64,000 nt of DNA, taken from NCBI GenBank assembly GCA_019828595.1, contig JAHQRK010000017.1, positions 1,488,001-1,552,000 of the forward strand, read 5' to 3'. The stretch is from Aphanomyces cochlioides. Its lineage: Eukaryota; Oomycota; Saprolegniomycetes; Saprolegniales; Verrucalvaceae. The notes beneath the pieces were generated by a model. It worked only from the letters and a program-made list of their open reading frames with translations. It made no database searches and had not been told where the DNA came from. How positions within the stretch are numbered: position 1 is the stretch's first letter; each line of letters starts with the position of its first letter. Positions 32,191 to 42,370 of this stretch are shown here, one piece after another. A program made the translations under genes and the position numbers.

Positions 32191-32689
32191 CGTGGTCGCA
32201 AAATGAAGAATGAGATGGCGATCCCATGCGAGTCTAAGTATGAGTCAGTTGCGTATCGTGTGTCTCGCAATCGACTCGAAAACTGTTCGCGTCTGCATTG
32301 TTGCATCGTTGCAGCTGCACTTCCTCGCAATGCGACTTCAACAAGGAGGAAACGTTTAGCTGCATCGTGAAATCAGCAGAGAGCCAAGTAGTCCTGCAGT
32401 ATGCACTGACAGCATTCCCAAATGCATCACACGAACGAGAGAATTGAATGAAGTCCTTGGACAATCAAGTGGATGAGCCTGCAAGCTTTTTTGCGGCAAA
32501 GATCATGCGCAATGCTCAAAATCGCTGTCGCTCGGTTGAAGCGACGCATCGTCATATCGACACGGACGTGGATTCGCAACGACATACCGAGTCTCATGCA
32601 ATTCCGCCACGAGTGAGGATGTTTCATGCACGCAAAAGCTGCTTGAATGTCGAACGCGGCGAAGAGTTAGTATCGTGGTAGTCCCGTGT

Positions 32690-33110
32690 CTTTAGAGCCC
32701 ATATTGCTCAGGTCACTGAAATCGATCTCATGGCGCCAGGCTTCGCTAACGCAAACATCGTCTCGCAACCCAATGTGGCCTGGATCCAAGACTGCACGAC
32801 CGCCATTGCCATCAACAAGAGCCACAGGAACAGCCATCCTTGGTGCAAATATCGTGGCATCTGAAGTCACGTATTCGTACAAGCTTGCCGTGGTCGATAT
32901 CCACGCTGGCTGTTGGATCCACGTGATGGAGTTGCAGCGTGCGTTGCTTGTTATGTTTATTAGAGTATTGCACGTGACAAGGGACTGTCGAAGCTCTGCT
33001 GGCTTCGTCGACTGGTTTGCTCCAGTACTCGGACAACGCGATGAGCTTTGACCTTTGCTTGGAGACGTGCAAGAATTCGTTCTCGACAGCATCACAACAT
33101 GAGCGTAATG
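32690..33110. pseudogene. PAN-family relic, copy 4, with its halves in opposite orientations
   Basis: The plus strand at about 32720-32830 reads FANANIVSQPNVAWIQDCTT, matching the N-terminal part of the family (FASANIVSQSNVSSIETCSS). The minus strand at about 33000-32900 reads CNTLINITSNARCNSITWIQ, matching the central part (CKNLFDTTTNQRCNAVTWIQ). Adjacent pieces of one gene therefore lie on opposite strands, so an inversion broke this copy. Confidence 0.65.
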
Positions 33111-33144
33111 CGGTGACTTGAGTGATTATGGAAGGAGACGGCAT

Positions 33145-33737
33145 GGGTCGTTGCTACTCGATAGATTTGTATGGCGATCGTCCGGCAGTTCCTAGCTCAC
33201 TTGGTGCGATATCGTGCATGAAGAATCCCACAAACTAAGCCTACAAGATGAAAACTCTGCCTTACACTCCTTTTCGCAATGAAGTGCTCCACTTTGTTGA
33301 CAGTGGAGGTGACGTGAGATTGCTTTAGACCTCGTGGCTCGTGGACACTGCATTAGCTCGTGAAGGGAAAGCTGACGATCGAGCGTTGGAGAACTCTATA
33401 CTCTTTTGGAAACTTGCGCAAACTTTAGAGGATGCTGTTGCATGTCCTCGTGTTGTTATTTCCTGTCTCCTTTTTGATGACGTAGTGAGTTTGTCCGCCG
33501 TGATCTTGATAGATGATATGACAAAGGACGATTGGAGTTTGCTTGTACAGCCAATGAAAATTATACCCCATACATCTCATATTTCATTGTCCAAGACGAT
33601 GAAACCTATTTCCACATGAGGGCTGATTCTTTGCATCCATTCAGCCTCTGTGTGAAGTGGGAGGCTGGACTCGCCATGGACTGCGGCAACTTGTGGTTGA
33701 TTGATCCTCCATGTCAAATTTGGTCATTTATCCGTAC
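33145..33737. other. intergenic, no gene recognised
   Basis: Two open plus-strand frames of 90-120 codons (from 33341 and 33532) have no domain character. The 3' part of this stretch is upstream DNA of the proteasome gene. Confidence 0.4.
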
Positions 33738-33746
33738 ATCCGGATA
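33738..33746. promoter_or_regulatory. TATCCGGATA-type palindrome upstream of PSMB5
   Basis: ATCCGGATA lies 85-93 bp before the start codon at 33831. A half-type site TTATCCGT precedes it at 33728. It belongs to the recurring upstream element described in the findings. Confidence 0.5.
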
Positions 33747-33830
33747 TAATCATACAGAATGTAAGGCTGAAATGTACGATCGTACATTCAGCCCCTTGAC
33801 CTGCGGCAGGGAATCGAGAATACGAAAGAT

Positions 33831-34670
33831 ATGGCGTATTCCACCGTCGCGCTTCCGTTCCTCAAGAAGAACCGTCATGCGGCCATGATGCAAGACGAAG
33901 ACGACTTTAATGGATCAAGCGAAGATTTTGCTTCCCCTAGCGGCTTTCTCTTGCCTCCTGTCGCTGACCCTGCGCTCTATTGCCGCACCAACTTGAAAAT
34001 TGCATACCACGAAGATAACGACCAGACTTTGAAATTCGACAAGGGTACGACTACGTTGGCGTTCTGCTTCAAAGGCGGCATCCTCGCTGCCGTCGATTCG
34101 CGCTCGACGCAAGGCCCATACATTGCTTCGCAGGAAGTGGACAAGATCAACGAAATCACGCCATATATGTTGGCCACCATTGCCGGTGGTGCTGCTGATT
34201 GCCAATACTGGCAACGCAACTTGGCAGTTCAGTGCAGAATGTACGAACTCCGCAACCGTCACCGCATTTCCATCCGCGCTGCCAGCAAATTGATTGCCAA
34301 CACGTGCAACTACTACAAAGCGTACGGTTTGTCCCTCGGTATGATGATGATGGGTTACGACAATGGTGAGCCAACTCTATACTACGTTGATGATGAAGGT
34401 TCGCGCATGCGTGCAAGCAAGGACAAGCCCAAGTTCTCTGTCGGTTCCGGTAGTACCTACGCTTATGGTGTGTTGGACAACCATTACCGCTGGGATTTGG
34501 AAGACGACGAAGCAATTGAATTGGGTTTGAGCGCCATCTACCAAGCCACATACCGAGACTCGTACTCTGGTGGTTTGTGCCGCGTCTATCTCTTTAAACC
34601 CGACGGATACAGCAAGGTGCGCGACGTCGATGTCAAGGAATTGCACGATCATTTCAACGGCCGTCATTAA
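33831..34670 (+). CDS. PSMB5: proteasome subunit beta type-5
   Basis: Single-exon 279-residue protein, the usual precursor length. The mature catalytic Thr is in FDKG|TTTLAFCFKGG after a ~70-residue propeptide. Further family residues are the Asp in ILAAVDSRSTQG, the Lys in ASQEVDKINEI, and the C-terminal SVGSGSTYAYGVLD and RDSYSGG motifs. The subunit supplies the chymotrypsin-like activity of the 20S proteasome core. Start ATG 33831 is the first in frame. PEX12 follows in the same orientation 294 bp downstream. Confidence 0.97.
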   Translation: MAYSTVALPFLKKNRHAAMMQDEDDFNGSSEDFASPSGFLLPPVADPALYCRTNLKIAYHEDNDQTLKFDKGTTTLAFCFKGGILAAVDSRSTQGPYIASQEVDKINEITPYMLATIAGGAADCQYWQRNLAVQCRMYELRNRHRISIRAASKLIANTCNYYKAYGLSLGMMMMGYDNGEPTLYYVDDEGSRMRASKDKPKFSVGSGSTYAYGVLDNHYRWDLEDDEAIELGLSAIYQATYRDSYSGGLCRVYLFKPDGYSKVRDVDVKELHDHFNGRH

Positions 34671-34800
34671 ATGCATCGCAGGAATTCCAGCGTTAAGACA
34701 CTCTAATGAAATCCCTCGTTTCTTTGCTACGAATTGCGTTCTCCATCTCCATCACGTTCTCTAAGACATGGAACTCTTCCGTCGGTATCATCCCGACACG

Positions 34801-34820
34801 ATCCGGATAATTATCCGTAT
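34801..34820. promoter_or_regulatory. TATCCGGATA-type element upstream of PEX12
   Basis: The sequence ATCCGGATAATTATCCGTAT contains one full palindrome and a second half-site. It is 145-164 bp before the PEX12 start codon and 130 bp after the PSMB5 stop. Confidence 0.45.
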
Positions 34821-34964
34821 ATTGAACTTATATTCTGGAAAATAGAGAATTAAATTTGAGAAATTATTTTATTCAGCTTTACTTGGCTTTGAATGTATTT
34901 TTTTTAATATTCCAAATATTTTTTATTTTATTTTGATTTATTTTTTCTATTTTCCACTTGACAA

Positions 34965-36258
34965 ATGTTTCTGTCAAATGAAAGCGTCGGCACGGATGAT
35001 GCGTCGCCATCGACGTTTGAGTTGATCATGCAGGACCGCATGGCGAGTGGATTCAAGCCTGCTGCACAGTATCTCCTCACAGCAATCTGTGATACGTATC
35101 CGCACTTGGCAACGACGCTTCCAGCGCAGCATTTCCACGAACTCTATGCGGCAATCCAATTTGCAATTGAGCGGTACTCGCTTGCGCACTACGATTGTCT
35201 TCTCGTCGAACGTTTCTATGGCATCAAGCGAATGGAACTCTCTCCTTCTGACAAGAAATCCCTCGTCCCGCTCTCGGAAGCTTCCCGACGTCGAAGTTTG
35301 CTTTGGCATGTCGGTATTCCATACCTCAAGGCCAAGACCGATGCCTACTACCAGAGTTTACTTGCCACGCCAGATACAGACGCTGTAGCATCAGAGACTT
35401 CAACGACCGACGAACGTCCTTCTCGCTTTCAGGCATTTTGGCGCCACTGGCGGCATTTACGCATCTGGTCGTCGCTCAAACGCTTCTTTGTTGATTTATA
35501 TCCAGCCGCGCATTTTAGCTACGAAGGAGTCTTCCTCATGTACCAAGTACGTCTTTGGCGGCATGCTATCCCTCCATCTCATTGTCTTTCCCTAGTGGAT
35601 GTACTTGTTTGGCTACACGCCGCACTTCTCCCCATTCTTGCATGCGATGAAGCTTGTTTTTGCTCGCATCACTCCCAAGGATATCGTATGCCTCTTCGAT
35701 TTCTCATCATTATTCATATATTCGTAGACGGCGTTCGACTCACAGCGTATGCGCCACCGAACAAATGTCCTCGCGTCGCTTTCAACTGGCGCCACCAACT
35801 CGACATGGAATGCAGTCCGTCGATGGCTCTACCAAGCCACGTGGACTGCGATTGACTACTCACAGACAATTGTTGTCCTTGCGATCGTTGGCTTCAAATT
35901 CATGGAGTGGCTGCACTCGGATTTGAATCCTCAGCGTGGCATGCGTGGCACGGTGGCCGGCTTGAACAAGTCTCCTCACAACCCACTGCCCCCGTCTCGG
36001 CCTCTCTTGACCCATAGCGCGATTTCCCTTCCTGCTGAGGTTTGATGTTCTATTTCCCTTTGATGCTTATGCTTCAAGTAGACACAACGATGCGGCTTGT
36101 GCCATCGTGTGCGCACGAACCCTGCCAGCTCGATCTCGGGATATGTCTTTTGCTACCCTTGCATTTACTCCTACGTGGAACAGCACGGTGAATGCCCTGT
36201 GACTCGACTGCGCTGCGACGTCACATCTGTAGCTCGCATTTATGAAGAATCGTCATAA
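34965..36258 (+). CDS. PEX12: peroxin-12, peroxisomal RING E3 subunit
   Basis: Four exons (34965-35546, 35596-35685, 35728-36039, 36082-36258) give 386 residues. Introns of 42-49 bp have GT/AG ends, and all junctions are in phase 0. The N-terminal part has PSTFELIMQDRMASGFKPAA and LVERFYGIKRMELS, typical of the PEX2/PEX12 domain with membrane segments. The last exon encodes the C-terminal RING-like domain: CGLCHRVRTNPASSISGYVF, CYPCIYSYV, CPVTRLRC. PEX12 has only some of the zinc ligands of a standard RING, as here. With PEX2 and PEX10 it ubiquitinates and recycles the import receptor PEX5. The stop is 12 bp from the stop of the convergent DCTN3 gene. Confidence 0.95.
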
Positions 36259-36270
36259 AGAAATATGTTG

Positions 36271-36866
36271 TTAACGTCGTTCAAGCTGCGAGAGGAGTTG
36301 GTCATAGAGCTGGAATTTCTTCGACATGCCATGGACAATGGCAGCGTATTGGGTCGCTAGAGTTTCGACGGCCTCGTGCTGAGCGAGGATACGCTGCGTA
36401 ACGAGCATATTCTGCATTTCAATACGCTCTAGGGCCTTGTGAACATCTTGAGAGATTGTCGGTGGTTTTGCAAGCGAGCGTTCTAGCTCGTGCAATTGTG
36501 TGGCACGCGTCGCATTTTCTGCAAGGATGTCTGCCGACGTAAACGCAATTGCTTTCTTGAGCTGCTGCGAAGAAGCACTTGGATTTTTCAACTCATTTGC
36601 AACGTCTTTCTCAAGCAGAGCCTTGTGCTGCAAATCTACCGAGTTATCGACGGCGTGAGCTCCCAAATGTTGACAAGTGTCTTACACGCCGCACGAAGAG
36701 GAGCTGCATTTGGAGGATCCAGGCTACCTTCCAAGCGAGCCAGGGAGTCAGAAAGTTCGCGAAAGCGATCGGGGATTGATTTTCCAGGCGCATCAGAAGC
36801 TTTAACGCCAAGACGCGTCTGCAATGCCAACAAGCGCCGCTCCAAGGCTGCCACTTCGGTCTCCAT
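36271..36866 (-). CDS. dynactin subunit 3 (p24/p22)-like protein
   Basis: Exon 1 (36866-36686) and exon 2 (36635-36271) flank a 50-bp intron (GTAAGA...GGTAG), giving 181 residues, close to the ~186 of dynactin p24. It is helical and coiled-coil throughout: METEVAALERRLLALQTRLG at the start, QDVHKALERIEMQNMLVTQR in the middle and KKFQLYDQLLSQLERR at the end. The subunit lies in the shoulder of dynactin, the activator of cytoplasmic dynein. The assignment rests on length, the N-terminal LE-x-R motif and overall layout, as the family is poorly conserved. A TATCCGGATAA element lies 32 bp upstream. Confidence 0.75.
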
Positions 36867-36897
36867 GTCAAGATTTATGAGTTTCCTCAGACCTCGT

Positions 36898-36907
36898 ATC
36901 CGGATAA
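36898..36907. promoter_or_regulatory. TATCCGGATA-type element upstream of the dynactin gene
   Basis: ATCCGGATAA lies 32-41 bp upstream of the minus-strand start codon at 36866. A related TTATTATCCGGG follows at about 36915-36926. Confidence 0.5.
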
Positions 36908-37066
36908 TTCATCGTTATTATCCGGGATATCCTGGAAGATTGCAAAAATTCATCACGACGGAGACACGACGAAGGAAGAAAGGACAAGCACTTTCAAGGC
37001 AGAAGACTCTATCGACACGCTGCCGACATGGAGTAGAACCACCCATTTGAATTATTCTCAAGGAGA

Positions 37067-38332
37067 TCAAGTAACTGTGTTGCGAATCTCAAACTTTGGA
37101 TCCTTGTATTCGCCTGAAGTCAAGACCTCAGTGAGTGCAATTGCAGCGTCATATACGTCCACAAAGCGCGTGTACAATGGCGTGAATCCAAGACGAATGA
37201 TATCAGGTGCCCGAAAGTCGCCAATGATACCACGAGCGATGAGAGCTTGGACGATTGCGTACCCATGGGTTGGATGGCGTAAGCTGACTTGAGAACCTCG
37301 CAGAGCAGCTTCACGAGGTGTCACGAGCTCCAAATCAAATCCATCACAGAATTGGTCGACACACTCAATAAAGAGCTGGGAAAGTTCAATGGATTTGGCT
37401 CGAAGGGCTTGCATACCACCAAATGGTGCTGAGGCCAGCACTGTATCGACGCCGCATTCAAGAGCAGCCATGGCAAGAATCGAGGGTGTACCGCAAGCAT
37501 ACCGCTGGATGCCTTCCGCTGGGACGTACTCGCCAGTGAAAGAGAATGGGTTAGCATGGCTAAACCAGCCAGCCAACGGTTGAGCCGCACGATTCACCAG
37601 TCGAGGGTGAACCCAAACGAAAGATGGCGCACCAGGACCACCGTTCAAGAACTTGTAGCCACATCCCAGGACGAAATCAGCATCGATTGCATGGACGTCG
37701 ATCTCATGAGCACCGGCGCTATGAGCAAGATCCCAAATCGTCAAGATGTTATGGTCATGTGCGGCGGCGGTGAGCTTGGCCATGTCAAGGAGACGTCCCG
37801 TGCGATAGTCGACAGGAGTGAAGAGCATGGCAGCAACTGAGTCGTTGAGATGGGAAGGAATGTCGTCCGCCGAGATAAGTTGAAGCGTGAGTCCATGGGC
37901 CGCAAGGACGCTTTGGGCAATGTACAAATCCGATGGAAAGTTGTTGATGTCGGACAAGACGACCTTTCGACCAGGTTGTGCTAATTTCACTGCCACGGTC
38001 AAGACCTTGAACAAGTTGATCGAGAGAGTGTCAGTCACAAGACATTCACTGGGCTTGGCACCAATCAATTGAGCAATCTTGTCGCCAACTTTGCGTGGAT
38101 AATGGATCCATTCGGCCGTGTTCCAGCTCTGAATCAAGTCGCGGCCCCATTCTTCCGTCATGGCAGTGTTCAATCGCGCTGGCGTCGAACGAGGCAGCGC
38201 TCCGAGTGAATTTCCATCAAGGTAGATCAATCCATCTGGGATATGGAATTGATCCCGCAAGCCTCGCAATGGGTCAGACGCGTCGCGGGCCAAGCAGTCT
38301 TTGCGGGTAATCTTCTCGCCAGATGACGACAT
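37067..38332 (-). CDS. KYNU: kynureninase
   Basis: Single-exon 421-residue protein from ATG 38332. The frame stays open 58 codons further upstream, but that stretch lacks family character and M59 (MSSSGEKITRKD) fits the usual start. Family motifs are LIYLDGNSLGALPR, WGRDLIQSWN, the Asp-x-x-His of WDLAHSAGA, and the PLP-binding lysine in CGYKFLNGGPGAPSFVW. The enzyme cleaves kynurenine or 3-hydroxykynurenine to (3-hydroxy)anthranilate and alanine, in tryptophan degradation and de novo NAD synthesis. No other pathway gene is in the window. Confidence 0.96.
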   Translation of the reverse strand: MSSSGEKITRKDCLARDASDPLRGLRDQFHIPDGLIYLDGNSLGALPRSTPARLNTAMTEEWGRDLIQSWNTAEWIHYPRKVGDKIAQLIGAKPSECLVTDTLSINLFKVLTVAVKLAQPGRKVVLSDINNFPSDLYIAQSVLAAHGLTLQLISADDIPSHLNDSVAAMLFTPVDYRTGRLLDMAKLTAAAHDHNILTIWDLAHSAGAHEIDVHAIDADFVLGCGYKFLNGGPGAPSFVWVHPRLVNRAAQPLAGWFSHANPFSFTGEYVPAEGIQRYACGTPSILAMAALECGVDTVLASAPFGGMQALRAKSIELSQLFIECVDQFCDGFDLELVTPREAALRGSQVSLRHPTHGYAIVQALIARGIIGDFRAPDIIRLGFTPLYTRFVDVYDAAIALTEVLTSGEYKDPKFEIRNTVT

Positions 38333-38399
38333 GTTGCAAGATGAAGTCCTCAATGTCCACGTTGAAAAGAGTACTTTTGATAGCTGACATTTATGCAAT

Positions 38400-38885
38400 G
38401 GCGAAAAGAATATACAAACTTTCATATTAAAATTTGACAAAATCAAAATTGTCCAAATATATCCGAATTTGTATAGAAACGTCAATAGTGCGTTTCTATT
38501 CGGCATATTTTATAGATTTGTCATTTTGCAAGTGTTGAGTCAATAAAGAGCCAATCAGATTAAAGAATTGCAGCTATGGCCGCATTTATCATTTGGATTA
38601 TCCTGAGTCGTTCATGCATAAGATTTAACATTTCATAGATTTTAAAAGTATATTTCAATAACGCTATCATTACAAAATGAATAATGCAGAGATTGAATCA
38701 TACAGAATATTCATAAATGAGTTAAATGGACTTGGCATGCCCTTTGAGTGGAGCCATGACCCCTTTTGTCGCTGCCGATGGCTTTAAGCTGGACCAGCTT
38801 TAAGGCTGGAAAGTGGTAGCAAAGCAGCCAGGCGAAGAAATGGAACCTCAGAGTCTCTCGATGGGTTGGATTTGTCGACAGGTCA
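38400..38885. other. intergenic, AT-rich, no gene recognised
   Basis: The stretch between the kynureninase promoter and the hAT element shows no protein-like frame. A GAGCCAATCAGA (CCAAT-like) site lies near 38550, about 215 bp upstream of the kynureninase start. Confidence 0.4.
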
Positions 38886-38975
38886 GCTATGTCCAGGGCT
38901 CCCGAATATCGGATATTTTACCGATATTTATTTCAAAACCCAAAAAATAAATATATCCGATATTTATTGTATTGC

Positions 38976-40556
38976 TTAAAGTATTTCAATTGGCGATGCT
39001 TGACGTCTAAGTCGAATACTCTGTATGGTCGCGGCACTCCAGAGATCAACATTGTACCTCAATATCATGATGTCCTCAAGCGTTTCAGTATCCATACTTG
39101 AGCGAAGCTTGGAGTACGTCAACTTGGCTTGTGAGAAAAAGCGCTCACATTCATTTGACGTCGGCGGGACAAAACGTGTGTCGATGTACTTATTTGTCCG
39201 AACCTTCTGGCGTTTGTAGCATTTTTCGATGTACGACTTCTCTTCAGTTGTCGTTGTGATTTCCTTGTCTTCAAACCTAGCAACGCCGCTTCACTCAGTC
39301 AAGGACATAGCCTCATTGTCGCGCTGTATTTTCACAAGAGCATTCTCGAGTGGAGGATTATTGATTATATCAGCTGACTTTGCCAAGTGAGACTTCATTG
39401 TTGGAAAGTCCACCAAGGCTTGGTCGAAAATTCTGCGTACAGCGGACAACGTAATGGTGTGTTTCTGCAGTTCCAGCGTGACTTGGCTGAGCTTTTCGAG
39501 ATCTTCGTAGAGCAAACTTGCACGTTCAAGTTGAACTGATCTTAGCATAGGATCACCATCTATTCCAATTCTTGACAGTTGATCCATCGATAAATTTTGG
39601 AGGCTAGGATGGAATTCTACATATCGCTTCACGATGTCGAACGTGCTGGACCAGCGCGTCGCATTGGGTGATTTGGGTGAGAGTTTCGTGACAGTCCTCA
39701 ATAGTGCTCTTCCCTTTATGGTGGACAACTTCTTCATGAACAAATGAATTTCATTGATCAAATTGCGATGGTCGTCGAGGAATCGTTCACAAGCCAGATT
39801 GAATCGATGGGAGGCGCAGCCAATAAGGGGTGGAGCTCCATCACGACGGTCAATAGCTTGATTCACTGAACAATTGTCCCCAACAAGGAACTGCACAGAT
39901 GTAGATGGTCTGTCGTAAACAGAGAGAGAGTCAGCAATCAAGTCGTAGTATGATTGAGCGCTCAAGTCGTCCTCTCTATCAAGGGGACAGAAGGCCAGGA
40001 GCAGGTATCTTCGGTTGTAGCACCGTAAATCGTTGTTGTCACTTGAGTTGGTATTGTTTTTGTTTTCAGAGTCGTCGAAAACACCAAAGACGGCAACATA
40101 GTGACGATTTCAGTGAGACCATCCATCGAAGACAAGGCCAAAGTGCTTTGGGAGCTTTTTCTTTATACTCATGCGTACTGCTTCAGCAACATCAGTGATA
40201 TAGGATCGCAAAGTGTCGGAACAAATGGGTGACATTTTCACATTTTTGCGAGTTTCGTCATCATCAACAAAGCTCAAAGGCAGGTGGCGCCTGACAATCC
40301 ACTTGATCCAATCGCGGATGTCATTGTCTCGTTCGTTTGGGAGCTTCAACTTGAAATAGTTTCCTGCTTTTAATTCTTGACCAAGGATTTCAAGGTAGTT
40401 GGAATGTTTGGTAACTACATGTTTCATGAGATTGCTGGAACCAGTCGCATTTTGTTGGTAAACTTTGGCAGGGGAGCAGTGGTTGCACTGGTATCGTCCG
40501 TCGGCAAGTTGGGTGAACATTGTTGCTACAACTTCCTTGTTCGAATAGACTTTCAT
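38976..40556 (-). pseudogene. hAT transposase of the 38.9-41.1 kb element, two TGA nonsense codons
   Basis: One minus-strand frame of 527 codons spans the element. It has a BED-type zinc finger (YQCNHC...SSNLMKHVVTKH), then HFGLVFDGWSH, TGA (40112-40110), [13 protein letters not shown] and [20 protein letters not shown] (39293-39291) follows, then the dimerisation region FVPPTSNECERFFSQAKLTY and a TAA at 38978-38976. No frameshift is visible, so the two stops are the only obvious lesions. Both could arise from CGA by C-to-T change. Confidence 0.9.
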
Positions 40557-40874
40557 CGCTGAACGATATTTCCACTCGAGCCAAGATTTAAGAATGACGA
40601 AGAATGGTACAAAAGTTACTCTATCCCAAGCTCAAGACTGCTGCTATCCCATTATTGGCATAGACATTTCGTGGTTCATTTAAATAGGTGTTGATAACTG
40701 TCGTCGGTTTCTTACTGTGGTAGAGTAGACGCTGCATAGATTAGCTGAGCTGAAAATACATATACAGAATTGAGTATAAAGATGGCTCAGGAACGAGCCA
40801 TCGAAGATGATGGAAATGGGAGAGACACACAAAAATTTTACGGTGATGGACTCGATTTCATCATTGCCATCGTG

Positions 40875-40928
40875 GGACTCAAACCCAGGTCATGGTCATG
40901 GTGGTTCGATATCATAACCATTACGCCA
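40875..40928 (-). other. tRNA-like internal promoter boxes (possible tRNA-derived sequence)
   Basis: On the minus strand, TGGCGTAATGG (40928-40918) fits an RNA polymerase III A box and GGTTTGAGTCC (40885-40875) fits a B box, at suitable spacing. I could not pair an acceptor stem, so it is not an intact tRNA. It may be a tRNA-derived SINE or relic inside the hAT element. Confidence 0.4.
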
Positions 40929-41317
40929 AATTGAACCACATATTTGGCTGTCTGGCAAGAGGACTAGTTGTGAAGAAAACGTTTTCCACCACACATCAGT
41001 ATCGGGAAAATATCGGTCTTTCAAACGATAAATAAGTACGATCCAAATATTGGATTGTATTTGGTATTGTAATACTTGTTCGGGAGCCCTGGCTATGTCT
41101 CAACGTGATCTCAATTATAGCAACATAGATTTCCTGTCGATTAACCGACAGATAAGGGCGGTTTACCACAGTGAGCAATCGTCCACATTGAACATTTCTA
41201 ATGTGACGACGCGTAGACGTAAATGAAGGCTTGCGAATTACAGAGGGACAGAGGGCGGACATGGGCTAACAGTAATTAATGGCATGAAATAACTTTACCG
41301 TAAACTTTACTTCTCCT

Positions 41318-41335
41318 ATCCGGATATCCGGATAG
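41318..41335. promoter_or_regulatory. double TATCCGGATA-type element upstream of the 41.4-kb gene
   Basis: ATCCGGATATCCGGATAG contains two overlapping palindromes, 53-70 bp before the start codon at 41388. Confidence 0.55.
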
Positions 41336-41387
41336 CGGTTTTGAAATTCAGAATTTGAATTCTTCCAATCGGCACGGCGCGAACAAG

Positions 41388-42327
41388 ATGAGCGGCGGCG
41401 CAGCGTACAAGTCGACCTTGGAAGGGCTACGAGGCTCCTTGGATGGATTCAAGAAAGATATTAAGTCGTCGTTGTCGATGTGGGCAGAGGATTTCGATCT
41501 TTTAGGGAGTGTTCTCTTGCGTATGATCGACAAACAAAGAGAATCCTTGGAAAGGGCGAAGAAGCAAGTGATTCGTGATGCCCATACCAAGAAACAGCTC
41601 CAATCGCATGTGAGTCGGCTCTCGTGTGTGCGTGAAAAGGAACATGAAGAACTGGCTACGCTACGAGAGACGGTGTGTGAACTACCGGGCCAAGAAGAAC
41701 GCTTACGTGCTCTGTTTAGGTTGCTCAGCAAAACAAACAGCTCCAAGAATTACGCAATAAAGTGGAGAGAAAAGCGCTAGCTACGGTTCAGATCGCAAAT
41801 GAAACACCGACAAAGAACGAACAAATCGTTGTTGTGGAGGACAAACAAGACACAACAACACCACAATCGACGCGACAATCGCGACGACAAAGTGTGTCAA
41901 GCACACTTACTAAAACCACGGAAGCGTATGCTGCCAAACGGAAGAATATCCAGTCACACTCAACTCACAGGTATGGACGATATCACTCGTCCAGCTCATC
42001 AATGCTCATTCAGTATTCTAAAACGACCTAAGCACGAAAGCATTGAAGTCACTGATGAAAACAGCTCCAAGCAAGTCACGTTCCAAACAGAACACACCGA
42101 CTCCCCTTCTGAAGTAAAGCACCCCGCGGCACGCTACCCATTGCGAGAGCGAGTTCCTGGACCTCCGTCCAAGTACGTTATCCGTCGTGATGGATTGATC
42201 CTTAGGTGAATTTAGTAGACCAGCCATGCGAGTACGCCGATCGTCACTAGGCTCGTCAATTCAAGCTGCTGCCCGCGTGTTAGCCAGTGGATCCACTACT
42301 TCGCTTCCTCGTAAGCGTTGGAACTAG
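41388..42327 (+). CDS. coiled-coil protein with basic C-terminus, function unknown
   Basis: Four exons (41388-41672, 41720-41970, 42014-42172, 42216-42327) join in frame to 268 residues; introns are 43-47 bp. Residues ~10-110 form a coiled coil (MIDKQRESLERAKKQVIRDA, VAQQNKQLQELRNKVERK). The middle is low-complexity, Thr/Ser/Gln-rich. The end is basic and Pro-rich (ARYPLRERVPGPPSNRPAMR...RSSLGSSIQAA). An N-terminal coiled coil with a basic C-terminal motif recalls shugoshin-like or other chromosome-associated proteins, but no diagnostic motif is present and I do not assign it. The first ATG in frame with the coiled coil was taken as the start. Confidence 0.75.
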
Positions 42328-42370
42328 CAGGCTCATCAATGCAAAGTATTTATCCATCAAATTGTAATCA

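Larger units (their letters stand above)
38894..41091 (-). mobile_element. hAT transposon with terminal repeats and 8-bp target duplication
   Basis: The element begins CAGGGCTCCCGAA at 38894 and ends with the exact inverted complement TTCGGGAGCCCTG at 41079-41091. It is flanked by the direct repeat GCTATGTC (38886-38893 and 41092-41099). Terminal CAGGG and an 8-bp duplication are diagnostic of hAT elements. The perfect duplication implies fairly recent insertion. Confidence 0.95.

Noticed and set aside
6444..40112. TGA reassigned to an amino acid
   Set aside because: In-frame TGA occurs only in transposon relics. Host genes here (for example the ends at 8379 and 47867) use TGA as a stop, and housekeeping genes lack internal TGA.
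40830..40950. intact tRNA gene
   Set aside because: A and B boxes are present, but an acceptor stem and a credible anticodon arm could not be formed.
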